Positions 1 to 9,046 of a stretch of 64,000 bases of DNA are shown here, piece after piece; position 1 is the first letter of the stretch; every line of letters starts with the position of its first letter. Where the stretch lies: NCBI RefSeq assembly GCF_026427595.1, contig NZ_CP101527.1, positions 1,435,001 through 1,499,000 of the forward strand. Reading direction: 5' to 3'. Under the pieces are notes generated by a model. It searched no databases and was not told the DNA's origin. It saw only the letters and a list, made by a program, of their open reading frames with translations. The stretch comes from Alkalimarinus sediminis (lineage in GTDB: Bacteria > Pseudomonadota > Gammaproteobacteria > Pseudomonadales > Oleiphilaceae). The position numbers and the translations under genes were made by a program.

Positions 1-2132
1 AACGCGTCGCTGGCTTCTGCTATCCAGAGTTGAGTGGCTTGGAACCCATGTCCCAAGTATTCAATATGCCTTCTCGAAAGGTAAATCCCCTCGAAATCAG
101 TTTGAAAGACCGCTTTAAGCTATTTTCACAGATTCCCTTCTGGCTAAACAAAAATACATCGACTCTGGCGTTCGACGGCATGAAAGAAGGAATGCGTTTC
201 GCCAAAGAACAGTCGGAAGCCTTACAGTACCAAATCTATGAAGCTGGTGGTATCTCTCATATCGCTCCTAACTACGAGAAAATAGTCAACGTTGGTGCTC
301 AAGGAATTATTGAAGAAGTAGAAGCACTTGAGAGCGAAACCGATGATTCTGAAAAATTGGATTTCTACAAGGCCGTCAAAATTTCTATGAAGGGTATGGC
401 GGAATTCGGTGATCGCTACGCCGCTGAAGCCAGCAAAATGGCCTCTGTTGAAACCGATCCGGTAAGAAAGCAAGAGCTGTTGGAGATTGCTTCCATTTGT
501 GCCCGTGTACCTCGCTTTGGTGCCACCAGCTTCTACGAAGCGGTTCAGTCCATGACGCTGGCACACATCTGTATCTTTATGGAAACCTTTGGTGAAACTA
601 CATGCCCAGGTCGTATCGATCAGTTCCTAAATCCGTTCTATGAGAAAGATGTGGCCGCTGGCAATATTTCTCGTGAGAGAGCTAAAGAAATCCTCGGCGC
701 GTTCTGCGTCAAACTGTGTGAAACCATTCCAATGCACGGTGAAGTCGGTACCAGCACTCTGGGCGGTTTGACCAGTTGGGAAGTTGTGACTATCGGCGGT
801 CAGGATAAAGACGGCAACGACGCCACCAACGAGCTGAGCTTTGTATTGCTGGAATTAGCCGATGAGCTGCGTATGCGTCAGCCTAACTTTCATGTGCGTA
901 TTCATAAAAATACCCCCAAAGCGTTCTACGACGAGGTGATTCGCATTAACTTCGGCCCTGGTTCTGCTCCTGCCATGTACAACGATGAGACCATTATCGA
1001 GTCCATGACCGATATCGGTTATTCTCTGGAAGACGCACGCAACTACGTGGCTATTGGCTGTGTAGAGCCTACCGCGCCAGGCAAAACTCTGGCTTCCACT
1101 GATGCCGCTATGTACAACATGCCGTTGGCGATTGAATTGCTCCTTAATGAAGGTCGTCAGTTTGGTTCTAAAAAGCAAATTGGTGCTAAAACCCCTCCAG
1201 TGTCCGAAATGAAAACCATGGACGATGTGGTTGCGGCTTACGATACCCAAGTGAAGCATCAGCTGGGTAAACTGCGCAGAGACCTGGAAGCGGTAGAAAA
1301 ATTCCATGCCAAGCATCATCCCACCCCGATCAGCAGTGCGCTGCTGGAGGGATGTGTGGAAACAGGTGTTTGCTCTACCAAAGGTGGCGCTGTCTATAAT
1401 TTCTCTGGTATTCAGGGCTGTGGTATGGCGGCCACTGCGGATTCATTGCGCTGCATTGAAAAAGCAGTATTTGAAGATGGTTGGATTTCCCTGGAAGGGC
1501 TGGTCGATCAGCTGAAAGACGATATCAGCGATGAGAAGGTGTTCACTAAACTAAATGCCATTGATAAATTCGGTAACGATATTCCGGAAGCCGATAAGTG
1601 GATGATCTGGGTTGGTGAGCACTACGCTGATAACATTAAGGCACTGGGTAAAAATACCCGTGGCGGCAACCACAATGCCGGTGTTTATTCCAATACGTCA
1701 CACACGCACTTCGGTGGTCTTGTGAACGCGCTGCCTAACGGTCGTCGTGCCGGTGAAACTTTTGCGTCTGGCTTTGCTCCTGAAAATGGCGCAGACAAGC
1801 GTGGTACCACCGCACTATTGAATTCCATGAACAAGATTAACTACAAGAACTTTGCCAACGGCATCAACTTCAATATCAAGTTAGACGCTTCCAGCTATGA
1901 GTGTGATGACGGCAAGAGTGCCTTGGGCAGCTTGTACAAGGTGTTCTTCAAGCGTGAAGGTATGCAGGTTCAGGCCAATATGCTGGATCCTAAGATTCTG
2001 ATTGAAGCTCGTGATAACCCTGAGCTGCATCCGAACTTGTTGATCCGCGTATCCGGTTATTCCGCGTACTTTAATGACCTGTCTCCGAAGATGCAGGATG
2101 AAGTCATCTCCAGGAGCTCAAATGCGGCCTGA
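1..2132 (+). CDS. Glycyl radical enzyme, PFL2/dehydratase type (5' partial)
   Basis: Large catalytic subunit of a glycyl radical enzyme. The frame is open to the left edge, so the 5' end lies outside the window; about 100-145 residues appear to be missing compared with the usual 780-850. The thiyl-radical cysteine is in a GCVEP motif (codon 1059-1061) and the radical glycine in RVSGYSAYF (codon 2055-2057). These are 332 residues apart, the spacing I recall for choline TMA-lyase and near that of related dehydratases, decarboxylases and sulfo-lyases. The Cys-x-Glu pattern excludes classical pyruvate formate-lyase. The substrate cannot be read from the sequence. The stop overlaps the activase start by 11 bp, so the two genes are translationally coupled. 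The enzyme should be cytoplasmic and active only without oxygen. Confidence 0.93.
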   Translation, partial: RVAGFCYPELSGLEPMSQVFNMPSRKVNPLEISLKDRFKLFSQIPFWLNKNTSTLAFDGMKEGMRFAKEQSEALQYQIYEAGGISHIAPNYEKIVNVGAQGIIEEVEALESETDDSEKLDFYKAVKISMKGMAEFGDRYAAEASKMASVETDPVRKQELLEIASICARVPRFGATSFYEAVQSMTLAHICIFMETFGETTCPGRIDQFLNPFYEKDVAAGNISRERAKEILGAFCVKLCETIPMHGEVGTSTLGGLTSWEVVTIGGQDKDGNDATNELSFVLLELADELRMRQPNFHVRIHKNTPKAFYDEVIRINFGPGSAPAMYNDETIIESMTDIGYSLEDARNYVAIGCVEPTAPGKTLASTDAAMYNMPLAIELLLNEGRQFGSKKQIGAKTPPVSEMKTMDDVVAAYDTQVKHQLGKLRRDLEAVEKFHAKHHPTPISSALLEGCVETGVCSTKGGAVYNFSGIQGCGMAATADSLRCIEKAVFEDGWISLEGLVDQLKDDISDEKVFTKLNAIDKFGNDIPEADKWMIWVGEHYADNIKALGKNTRGGNHNAGVYSNTSHTHFGGLVNALPNGRRAGETFASGFAPENGADKRGTTALLNSMNKINYKNFANGINFNIKLDASSYECDDGKSALGSLYKVFFKREGMQVQANMLDPKILIEARDNPELHPNLLIRVSGYSAYFNDLSPKMQDEVISRSSNAA

Positions 2133-3102
2133 TGCGAGCCTCATTAACTCGATTAATGTAACGGAGCCCCGCAAGGCTTCGTTATATTTCGATGTTAAGC
2201 GCAATACGCTCGATGACGGGCCGGGTATTCGCAGCGTAGTCTTTTTTAAAGGCTGCCCACTGTCGTGTACCTGGTGCCAGAATCCGGAAAGTATCAATAC
2301 CGGTTACGAGCTGTCATTCGATGCTGAAAAGTGCATCGAATGCGGTGACTGTGTGAGTGCTTGTCCGGAACAGGCAATTGATCTGACGGTACCGGGACAT
2401 ATCTTGCGTGACAAGTGCACCCAATGCTTTAAATGTGTCGATGTGTGCCCGTCCGGTGCGCTGGAGCAGATAGGTCGCCCCACTAATGATCTTGAAGCGC
2501 TGGCTGAAGAAGTGCTTGAAGATGCTGATTTCTTTGAGATGTCCGGTGGTGGCCTCACGGTTTCCGGTGGTGAAGCCCTGATGCAAATGGACAGTGTCGG
2601 CGAATTATTTCAGTTGGTGAAAAGGAAGAGAGATATTCATACCCTGATTCAAACCGCAGGGTTGTTCAACTTTAGCCGTTTTGAAAGTCTGGTATTGCCT
2701 CACACTAATACCATTTATTTCGATCTCAAGCTCATCAACAGTGATGATCATTTGACCTATTGCGGTGTTAAAAACGAACCCATCATTGAGAACTTTAAAA
2801 AGGTTCAGGCATTGGCCTTGACCACTGATCTTGAAGTATTGCCTCGAGTGCCGTTGATTCCTGAAGTTACCGATACCGACGAAAATCTCAGCGGCATTGC
2901 CGACCTGATGAAAGAAAACGGCGTCAAAAAAATGCAGATTCTTCCATATAATCCCATTTGGTTGGATAAATTACCTCGTTTCGGTGGCACCAAACGTCTC
3001 GATATTGGTGAGCAAACCGCCAAGTTTATGAGCGATGCGGAACTGGATCGTTGTACGGAAGTATTTGAGTCTCGTGGTATCTCGGTGCATTGTCACCGAT
3101 AA
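2122..3102 (+). CDS. Glycyl radical enzyme activating enzyme (radical SAM)
   Basis: It installs the glycyl radical on the upstream enzyme using S-adenosylmethionine. From the chosen ATG the protein has 326 residues. The radical-SAM cluster motif CxxxCxxC is C45-C49-C52. It is followed by two ferredoxin-like clusters, C71-C74-C77-C81 and C99-C102-C105-C109. This insert is typical of activases of PFL2-type enzymes and absent from PflA. The frame is open further upstream, but the ATG at 2122 has AGGAG at 2112-2116 with a 5-nt spacer and overlaps the preceding stop, so it is preferred over 2074. A hairpin terminator follows, so the pair looks like a complete 3' end of an operon. The activase family is sure; the substrate class is not. 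Confidence 0.94.
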   Translation: MRPDASLINSINVTEPRKASLYFDVKRNTLDDGPGIRSVVFFKGCPLSCTWCQNPESINTGYELSFDAEKCIECGDCVSACPEQAIDLTVPGHILRDKCTQCFKCVDVCPSGALEQIGRPTNDLEALAEEVLEDADFFEMSGGGLTVSGGEALMQMDSVGELFQLVKRKRDIHTLIQTAGLFNFSRFESLVLPHTNTIYFDLKLINSDDHLTYCGVKNEPIIENFKKVQALALTTDLEVLPRVPLIPEVTDTDENLSGIADLMKENGVKKMQILPYNPIWLDKLPRFGGTKRLDIGEQTAKFMSDAELDRCTEVFESRGISVHCHR

Positions 3103-3158
3103 CCGCAAACAGGTTTCACTGCAGCCGCTATTTGTGCTGTCTCTATTTAAACTGCTCA

Positions 3159-3196
3159 TAAGCCCGGCATAACTCCTTGCCGGGTTTAGTTTTTTA
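3159..3196 (+). terminator. Rho-independent terminator after the activase
   Basis: The arms CCCGGCA and TGCCGGG, extended by A/T and one G-T pair, enclose a loop of about 8 nt and are followed by a TTTAGTTTTTT run. It lies 60 bp after the activase stop and before the RBS of the NHL-repeat gene. This separates the radical-enzyme operon from the next gene. Confidence 0.8.
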
Positions 3197-3220
3197 ATTG
3201 ATTGTAATTTAGGTGATGTT

Positions 3221-4285
3221 GTGAAAAGAACCATGCTTCTGGCAGCCTATGATGCTGTGGAATCGTTAGCGTCTTTGTCTTCTCGTGTTGAAAGTCGTTT
3301 TCGCAGTGATAAAAAGAGAACGTTGAAATCTGCCCCGGTTGTGGGGCACAACGGTTTTCGTTATCGAGTACATTCAGATTGGGGTATTCCTGATGAACCG
3401 TCGCGTTACCCGGTGAAAGACTGCCATGAAATGGTGGTAGATTCTTTGGGAAGAATTGTACTTTTGACTAACCATCAAAAGAATAACATTCTGATCTACA
3501 ACGCCGACGGTCAGATCGTTGATAGCTGGACATTGGGATTTAGATCGGCCCATGGCCTGAGCTTGATTCATGAGCAGGGGCGGGATGTTCTGTTTATCTG
3601 TGACTATCGCTCTCAATCCGTTGTAAAAACGGATATGAATGGCAACATATTGATGCGACTACCGACTGCGGGTGAGCTGGGTATATACGAGGAGCCGTAC
3701 AAGTACTTGCCTACCGGTACTGCCATTGCCAGTAATGGGGATATCTATGTGGCCGACGGGTATGGAGCGTCGTTTGTGATTCAGTTCGATCGTCATGGTG
3801 ACTACATTCGTCACTTTGGTGGGCGAGGAAAGAAACCGGAACATATAAATCAGGCCCACGGTATTGCCATTGATGGCCGATCCGGTGTCGAGACAGTGTT
3901 GGTGAGCTCACGGGAGAATACCTGCTTCAAGCGTTATAGTCTGACTGGCGAGTATTTGTCTAGTATTGAACTACATGGTGCCTATGTGTGCCGTCCGGTT
4001 GTCCATGAGGAAAATATTTACGCAGGTGTCTGTTGGTCGGGAAAATTGTTTAGGCCAAATAGTGGATTTGTCACCATTCTAGATAAGTCTGACCGAGTGG
4101 TTTCGAATCCTGGGGGTAGCGAACCTTTCTATGAGAACGGAAAATTGAAGAGCATTCGGCAACATGGTTCTTTGTTTAAGCACTGTCATGATGTATGCCT
4201 GGATGCGGCGGGCAATATCTATGTATGCCAGTGGAATGCACAAGGAGCCTACCCGATAAAACTAGAAAGACTGTCAGAATCATGA
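3221..4285 (+). CDS. NHL-repeat six-bladed beta-propeller protein
   Basis: A 354-residue protein made largely of NHL/beta-propeller repeats. Recurrent strand patterns such as GRIVLLTNHQKNNILIYN, GDIYVADGYGASFVIQFD and GNIYVCQW run from about residue 65 to the end. These match the fold of peptidyl-alpha-hydroxyglycine lyase-like and SMP-30-like propellers, but no catalytic signature is clear. No signal peptide is obvious, so the location is uncertain. The start is GTG, chosen because AGGTGA at 3211-3216 is 4 nt upstream; the ATG at 3233 would be too far from it. It has its own leader after the terminator. A role as lactonase-like enzyme or binding scaffold in the local pathway is only inference. 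Confidence 0.75.
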   Translation: MKRTMLLAAYDAVESLASLSSRVESRFRSDKKRTLKSAPVVGHNGFRYRVHSDWGIPDEPSRYPVKDCHEMVVDSLGRIVLLTNHQKNNILIYNADGQIVDSWTLGFRSAHGLSLIHEQGRDVLFICDYRSQSVVKTDMNGNILMRLPTAGELGIYEEPYKYLPTGTAIASNGDIYVADGYGASFVIQFDRHGDYIRHFGGRGKKPEHINQAHGIAIDGRSGVETVLVSSRENTCFKRYSLTGEYLSSIELHGAYVCRPVVHEENIYAGVCWSGKLFRPNSGFVTILDKSDRVVSNPGGSEPFYENGKLKSIRQHGSLFKHCHDVCLDAAGNIYVCQWNAQGAYPIKLERLSES

Positions 4286-4484
4286 TTGATCTGAACGTCG
4301 AAAATAGTGTTCATGGACAGACAAGCATGAACCTAGAACAATAAAGCTATGACGTATTCACGCGTTAACCTCGTAACGGGAGTTCAACGTCAACGAAGAA
4401 ACTGCTGGTAATCCTCGCTAACTGTCAGTCAGTTCATGAAATATTCACAGGTGAGTTTCTAATTGAAAAAACTAGGGAAGTCAG

Positions 4485-5111
4485 ATGGTAAAGCAGGATG
4501 TTCTATTGGATCTATTGCCTGAAGGGGGATGGATAGATCTTCATAAGCCCAGATTAACGCCACTTAAAAATGAAGAGCTCACTTTATATCAGCGCTTTCT
4601 ATTATTTCTGATGCTTAAAGTTGGAAAAGCGCGTTGCCCGAACATATTTCGCACTATGTTTCGCAACTTACGCGTGTATTTCCCGTTTGCCAGATTTAAT
4701 GCCACGGTTATGCCCAAGGGAGAGTTAAGTCGCCGTCATACCGAGCTGGCAATATTAAGGGTTGCATGGAAAATCCGATCGTTCTATGAATGGGGGCAAC
4801 ATGTTGAGATCGGGATGCGTGTTGGTATTACGCCGGAAGAAATTGTACGTATAACACAGGGGGCAGACGCTCAGGGCTGGGATAAGAGTGAACAAGTGAT
4901 TATTCAGACAGTGGATGAGCTTCTTCACGATAAAACTCTATCAGAGATTACGTGGAGTAGGTTGTCCGAGTACTTTGAAGAAAAACTGATACTTGAACTG
5001 CTGTTTGTCATTACAACCTACAATAGCCTAGCCTGTATTTTGAACAGTGTAGGTGTAGAGTTGGAGTCTGATGTTTATAAGGTTTTGGCTGAAACGGGGT
5101 TCTCTAGATAA
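4485..5111 (+). CDS. Carboxymuconolactone decarboxylase (AhpD-like) family protein
   Basis: A 208-residue all-helical protein of the CMD/AhpD superfamily. The core reads HTELAILRVAWKIRSFYEWG followed by QHVEIGMRVGI at about residues 85-115, giving the family pattern E-W-x-x-H...G. AhpD peroxidases carry a CxxC pair before the histidine; here those positions are not cysteines, so alkylhydroperoxidase activity is unlikely. Proteins of this shape often sit in catabolic clusters without a proven reaction. A good RBS (AGGGAAG) lies just upstream. The 199-bp gap after the NHL gene shows only a weak GTTCATG/CATGAAC hairpin near 4308. The gene converges on the molybdoenzyme gene. Confidence 0.8.
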   Translation: MVKQDVLLDLLPEGGWIDLHKPRLTPLKNEELTLYQRFLLFLMLKVGKARCPNIFRTMFRNLRVYFPFARFNATVMPKGELSRRHTELAILRVAWKIRSFYEWGQHVEIGMRVGITPEEIVRITQGADAQGWDKSEQVIIQTVDELLHDKTLSEITWSRLSEYFEEKLILELLFVITTYNSLACILNSVGVELESDVYKVLAETGFSR

Positions 5112-5290
5112 CTAGATGGCGGAAGTAGAAGGAGTAAGGTTACATGAGTGTGCTTCTGCCATCATAAGCATTTCCATCCCATACCAGATCTTCTTGCTAG
5201 CAAACGATTTGCAATTTAGGGATTAGGTCTCGGGAAAGTTGAAATAGCACTTCACATTGATTCTTTTCTTGTATAGTTGTTGGAGATAAA

Positions 5291-5326
5291 CGAAATCGAG
5301 CCTAGTGACATGGCGGCTCGATTTTG
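5291..5326. terminator. Bidirectional terminator between convergent genes
   Basis: CGAAATCGAGCC and GGCTCGATTTTG form a 12-bp stem (one G-T pair) around a 12-nt loop. A-rich and T-rich flanks lie on either side. It sits between the ends of the CMD-family gene and the molybdoenzyme gene and could stop transcription from both. Confidence 0.65.
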
Positions 5327-5346
5327 TCTGTCATCAGAATAATAAA

Positions 5347-7653
5347 TTAGGCGAGTTCTACTCTTGCTGGAACATACTTGTGCCATGGTGTTCCTGCTAT
5401 TTCATCGCGATGATCCACAGGTGTGAGATCATTGGTTGAAGGCCCAATCATTTCAAGAGGCTGGTCGGTATTTAGGTTATTTATAAGGCCCCCGCCGTTC
5501 GGGATTGAAATGTGACCGTTGCGCATGCGGTCGTTTACTTCCAGCACGGTTTCAGCCTCGCCTTGGCGTGTTGTAATGCGCACCAGTTGTCCGCTTTCCA
5601 AACCCATTTCTTCTGCATCGGCAGGACTCATTCTCAACGCACAGTCGAAATCTTTTTTGCGCCAAGTAGGATCTCTGTACACACCATTTGCGGTATAGTC
5701 CCGACGTTCACCTGATGAAAGCACAAAGGGGAATTGAGAGTTGGTCAGTGGCTCAAAGCCTTGGTCCAGCGCTTCGATCTCTGGAAATAGATCTGGCACT
5801 TTAAGGTGAATCTTCTGTTCTGCATCACCTAGGCGTCCGAAACTGGCTTCCCAGGGTTCGTCAGTAATGACTGTGCCATCAGGAGAATTCGACAGTGCCT
5901 TAAAGAGATTCCACCCCAGTTCCATACCTTCACCTTGATGTCCGGCACCTTTTACCGCGTCTGGGTAGCTGAGCGCCAGGTTAAGGCAGAAGGGCAAGTA
6001 ACCAGCTGCTGCAGCCATCCCCTTAGGCAGAGTTTTCCCCAAGGTCCGATATAGGATCAATGGCATGATCTTGGCTAGCTGAGGTTGTTGGTCCAGTGTC
6101 TTTTCAAGTAACTCCAGGAAGTCCTGCTCGTTGCTTTGCAATGCGAGGTCGAAAGCTCTGATTACATCATCTGGCATAACCCCCATGGCTTCGCAGAGTC
6201 GAACGTAGATTTCGGACTCTTCCATAACCGTTTCAGGGGCATCAAATACCGGGTGGCGCAGATAGGCTATATTGTGTGGGAATTCGAACTGCAGCATCGA
6301 CATTTCCGCTTTTTCATACTGCGTTGGTGCGGGGAGTACGTAATCTGCTTGCATTGCAGTTTCGGTCATCGCCACGTCTACTAATACGGTAAGCTCGGCA
6401 GATCGAAGAGCCTGCTCCATGTTGCGTGAGCCGGCGTAAGAATGGACCACATTGGTCCCATTGATCCAGACCGCCCGAGTACGATCCGGATGGTCGGTAA
6501 GGATCTCTTCACTCACCACATTGCAGGGAATTAAGCTTCCAATTACCCTTGCCCCGGTTACTGGGGTGCGATAGTCCGGTAAGCTAAAGTTCTCGCCCGA
6601 AAATTTTGGTACAGCCCTTTGCAGGCCTCGGAATACGGGATTGGTAACATTAACTAGAGGTAGCGAAATAAACTGCGCACCCTTTTTCCCAAAGTTGCCC
6701 GTAATGGTGAGAAGCAGCCGGTGCAGATAACTCACTAAGGTGGAATTGATGTTCATCTGAACACCCAGATCTTCCCAGACGCCAACGCTCTCGGCTTGGT
6801 GTATCCATTGGGCTAACAGGCGAAGCTGAGATTCTTCAATGCCGCATTGTTCGCAGTATTCAGCGATAGGGATATTGGAAAATAGGGGCTTGATGTGATC
6901 ATAGCCAACGGTGTGCTTCGCCATCCACGGGTGATCTACCCAGTCCTCCTGCACGAGAATGGCAATTAAAGCGGCAAGCATCCACGCGTCGGTACCATTC
7001 TTGACGGCCAAATGCATATCGGCAATGTCCGCCGATTCGCTGCGCCGTGGGTCTATCACCACCATTTTGTGGTTGTCGTCTTTCGACAGCTTCTGAAGCT
7101 TCTTGCGACATTGGTGGAAACCGTGGGTGTGCCAGGGGTTTTTGCCAAGATAGATTGCCACTTCGGCGTTTTCGCAGTCGCTGCGCACTGCGCCTGCAGA
7201 GGTGGAGCGAAACATCTGGTTATTGACCCAAATTTCGCCCGTCTTCTCTTGCGCAATTGGACTGGATCGATAAATGGAACCTAATGCCGCGCGAAAACCA
7301 GATCCATAAACACCGGAAATATGATTGCCCTGGCCGCCAGTAAGATAGAGTATCTTGTCGCCACCATAGATCTCTTTTATTGAGAGTAGTTTCTCGGAGA
7401 TTTCTGCAATCGCGGTATCCCAGCTCACTGTTTCGAAGCTGCCATCAGCCTTCCGGCGCAATGGTTCGAGAATACGATCTTTGCCATTTTGGTAATGAGC
7501 TAAGCGACCAGCCTTATTACATACGTAGCCCTTAGAGCCTGGATGATTCTTATTACCTTTCACTTTGGCGATGGTGTTGTCTTCGCTTGGCAATATTTCT
7601 ACGCCGCACATCATCTCACACAATATACAAGCCGAAGGTTTCCAGTCGCTCAT
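5347..7653 (-). CDS. Molybdopterin-dependent oxidoreductase (formate-dehydrogenase/BisC-like)
   Basis: A 768-residue molybdopterin (bis-MGD) oxidoreductase. An N-terminal 4Fe-4S site is visible at C9, C12, C16 and C45. The Molybdopterin domain follows and a C-terminal molydop-binding domain spans about 640-760 (MSPADAEEMGLESGQLVRI and NGGG). The position that normally supplies Cys, Ser or Sec to molybdenum (around residues 135-150) reads AQEKTGE, with no Cys or Sec; I recall this pattern in a poorly characterised BisC-like subfamily. No Tat signal is visible, so it should be cytoplasmic. The RBS GAGGA is 7 nt before the ATG. No electron-transfer subunit is encoded next to it. The substrate is unknown, and formate is not assured. 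Confidence 0.88.
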   Translation of the reverse strand: MSDWKPSACILCEMMCGVEILPSEDNTIAKVKGNKNHPGSKGYVCNKAGRLAHYQNGKDRILEPLRRKADGSFETVSWDTAIAEISEKLLSIKEIYGGDKILYLTGGQGNHISGVYGSGFRAALGSIYRSSPIAQEKTGEIWVNNQMFRSTSAGAVRSDCENAEVAIYLGKNPWHTHGFHQCRKKLQKLSKDDNHKMVVIDPRRSESADIADMHLAVKNGTDAWMLAALIAILVQEDWVDHPWMAKHTVGYDHIKPLFSNIPIAEYCEQCGIEESQLRLLAQWIHQAESVGVWEDLGVQMNINSTLVSYLHRLLLTITGNFGKKGAQFISLPLVNVTNPVFRGLQRAVPKFSGENFSLPDYRTPVTGARVIGSLIPCNVVSEEILTDHPDRTRAVWINGTNVVHSYAGSRNMEQALRSAELTVLVDVAMTETAMQADYVLPAPTQYEKAEMSMLQFEFPHNIAYLRHPVFDAPETVMEESEIYVRLCEAMGVMPDDVIRAFDLALQSNEQDFLELLEKTLDQQPQLAKIMPLILYRTLGKTLPKGMAAAAGYLPFCLNLALSYPDAVKGAGHQGEGMELGWNLFKALSNSPDGTVITDEPWEASFGRLGDAEQKIHLKVPDLFPEIEALDQGFEPLTNSQFPFVLSSGERRDYTANGVYRDPTWRKKDFDCALRMSPADAEEMGLESGQLVRITTRQGEAETVLEVNDRMRNGHISIPNGGGLINNLNTDQPLEMIGPSTNDLTPVDHRDEIAGTPWHKYVPARVELA

Positions 7654-7923
7654 AGTCAGATCCTCAATGCTGTCCTTATTATTTTTCTGGGAATCAATAT
7701 AGAGCTGATTTACTGTACTCTGTTATTCAAAAACTTATTAGCACTGACAGTATTTCGAATAGGTCTTTGACGCCGAGTATCATTTTTTACTTTACAAAAC
7801 AAAGAGATCTTTCGTGGTGGCAGAGAATGATTCGAATGAATTTTTCAAGCGGTTGCCAAGATTGATGGAACTCATGATATTACTTAAGATATCGTCGACT
7901 GATAAACGTTTATAATTATAAAT

Positions 7924-8952
7924 ATGAAAAAACTCATTGCGTCTCAGGATCCATTATTTTCGTGGGTTATCCAGCCCAACTATCTATACCAGTATGGATT
8001 GGAAATTGGTATTAAAAGTGAGAGCTTGCTCGAAGGCACTGGACTCACTATTGAAGATATTGATGACGTCGATCTGTACATTAATTGGGAGCAGTATCGG
8101 GACTTGGCTATTAATGTTGGTCGGCACGGTCCCGCGGATTGGGGTTTCCAGTTTGGAAAAAAACTGAACGTTACCAGTCACGGTTTGATCAGTCTACTAA
8201 TGATGAACTGTGAAAACTGGGGGCAATTGCTGCAATTGCTGGAAGATTATCCCGTATTACTCTCGCCTATCTTCTATGTAAGCAGAAAAGAAACACAAGA
8301 GTATGTCTTTCTTAATGTAAATCCTGAGTTTACACGACATCCAGTGTTGAGGCGCTCAATGGAAGCATTCTTTACAATGTTTTATCAGGGGCTCCGAGAT
8401 TTGGGAGCCGTAGAAATGGTTCAGCAATCTGAGATCGTAAAAATATTTGTGAAGGAAGAAGAGCCAAGTTATGCAGAACTTCTTAGAGAATTCTTTCATG
8501 ACAATATCAGCTGGGGCAATTATGCGAACCAGATTCGCATTGCTAAATCGATACTTGATGTAAAGGTCCCCAATGCTAACCCTATTACCGCTAGTGCAAC
8601 TCGTAAAATCCTCCAATCTCAGCTCGCTCAGTTAAAGGCTTCTAAAGGTGGTCTCAATGAACTGAGGTCGCTGTTTGACTTAGGCTGCTACAAGCAGGAC
8701 GAGTGCGCAAAGCAAATGTTAACAACTTTGCCTACACTAAAGCGCTTTCTTAAACTTGCCTATACAACATTCAGCGATGAACTCAAATACTATCGCCTCG
8801 ATGAGGCGTGCTGGGCCGCGCAAAATACGGATCTAAGCATGGCTCAGCTGTCAGACGAGCTGGGTTTTCAGGATGCCAATAGCTTTGCTCGTTTATTCAA
8901 AGGAGAAATGGGGACTACCTTCAATCAATTTCGGAGTGAGAAGAAAGGTTAG
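7924..8952 (+). CDS. AraC-family transcriptional regulator (arabinose_bd-type sensor domain)
   Basis: A 342-residue regulator. The N-terminal two thirds resemble the arabinose_bd-type domain of OruR-like AraC proteins, including the conserved stretch GLISLLMMNCENWGQLLQLL. The C-terminal HTH_18 domain is recognised by LSMAQLSDELGFQDANSFAR and the final FNQFR. It is divergent from the molybdoenzyme gene across a 270-bp intergenic region, so it probably controls that gene and perhaps the neighbouring catabolic genes. No strong Shine-Dalgarno is seen upstream of the ATG. The inducer is unknown; regulators of this subtype usually respond to small organic acids or lipids. Confidence 0.9.
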   Translation: MKKLIASQDPLFSWVIQPNYLYQYGLEIGIKSESLLEGTGLTIEDIDDVDLYINWEQYRDLAINVGRHGPADWGFQFGKKLNVTSHGLISLLMMNCENWGQLLQLLEDYPVLLSPIFYVSRKETQEYVFLNVNPEFTRHPVLRRSMEAFFTMFYQGLRDLGAVEMVQQSEIVKIFVKEEEPSYAELLREFFHDNISWGNYANQIRIAKSILDVKVPNANPITASATRKILQSQLAQLKASKGGLNELRSLFDLGCYKQDECAKQMLTTLPTLKRFLKLAYTTFSDELKYYRLDEACWAAQNTDLSMAQLSDELGFQDANSFARLFKGEMGTTFNQFRSEKKG

Positions 8953-8987
8953 CCACTTGGTTCGCTGTGTCTGTGTTTATTATAGTA

Positions 8988-9036
8988 GAATGTTCTTCCT
9001 GAAGGCAGAGAAACTCTGCCTTCAGGAAGAACATTC
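8988..9036. terminator. Perfect 23-bp inverted repeat, likely bidirectional terminator
   Basis: Arms 8988-9010 and 9014-9036 are perfectly complementary over 23 bp with a 3-nt AAA loop. It lies between the converging ends of the AraC-family gene and the acyl-CoA synthetase gene. There is no strong T-run, so a mixed terminator or mRNA-stabilising role is possible. Confidence 0.65.
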
Positions 9037-9046
9037 GTCAATTTGG

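Noticed and set aside
2074-2121. Upstream start for the activase
   Set aside because: It has no good RBS and lies deep in the preceding gene; AGGAG is placed for the ATG at 2122.
7654-7923. FNR-type operator between the molybdoenzyme and AraC genes
   Set aside because: A TTGAT half-site is seen but no ATCAA at the right distance, so the consensus is not met.
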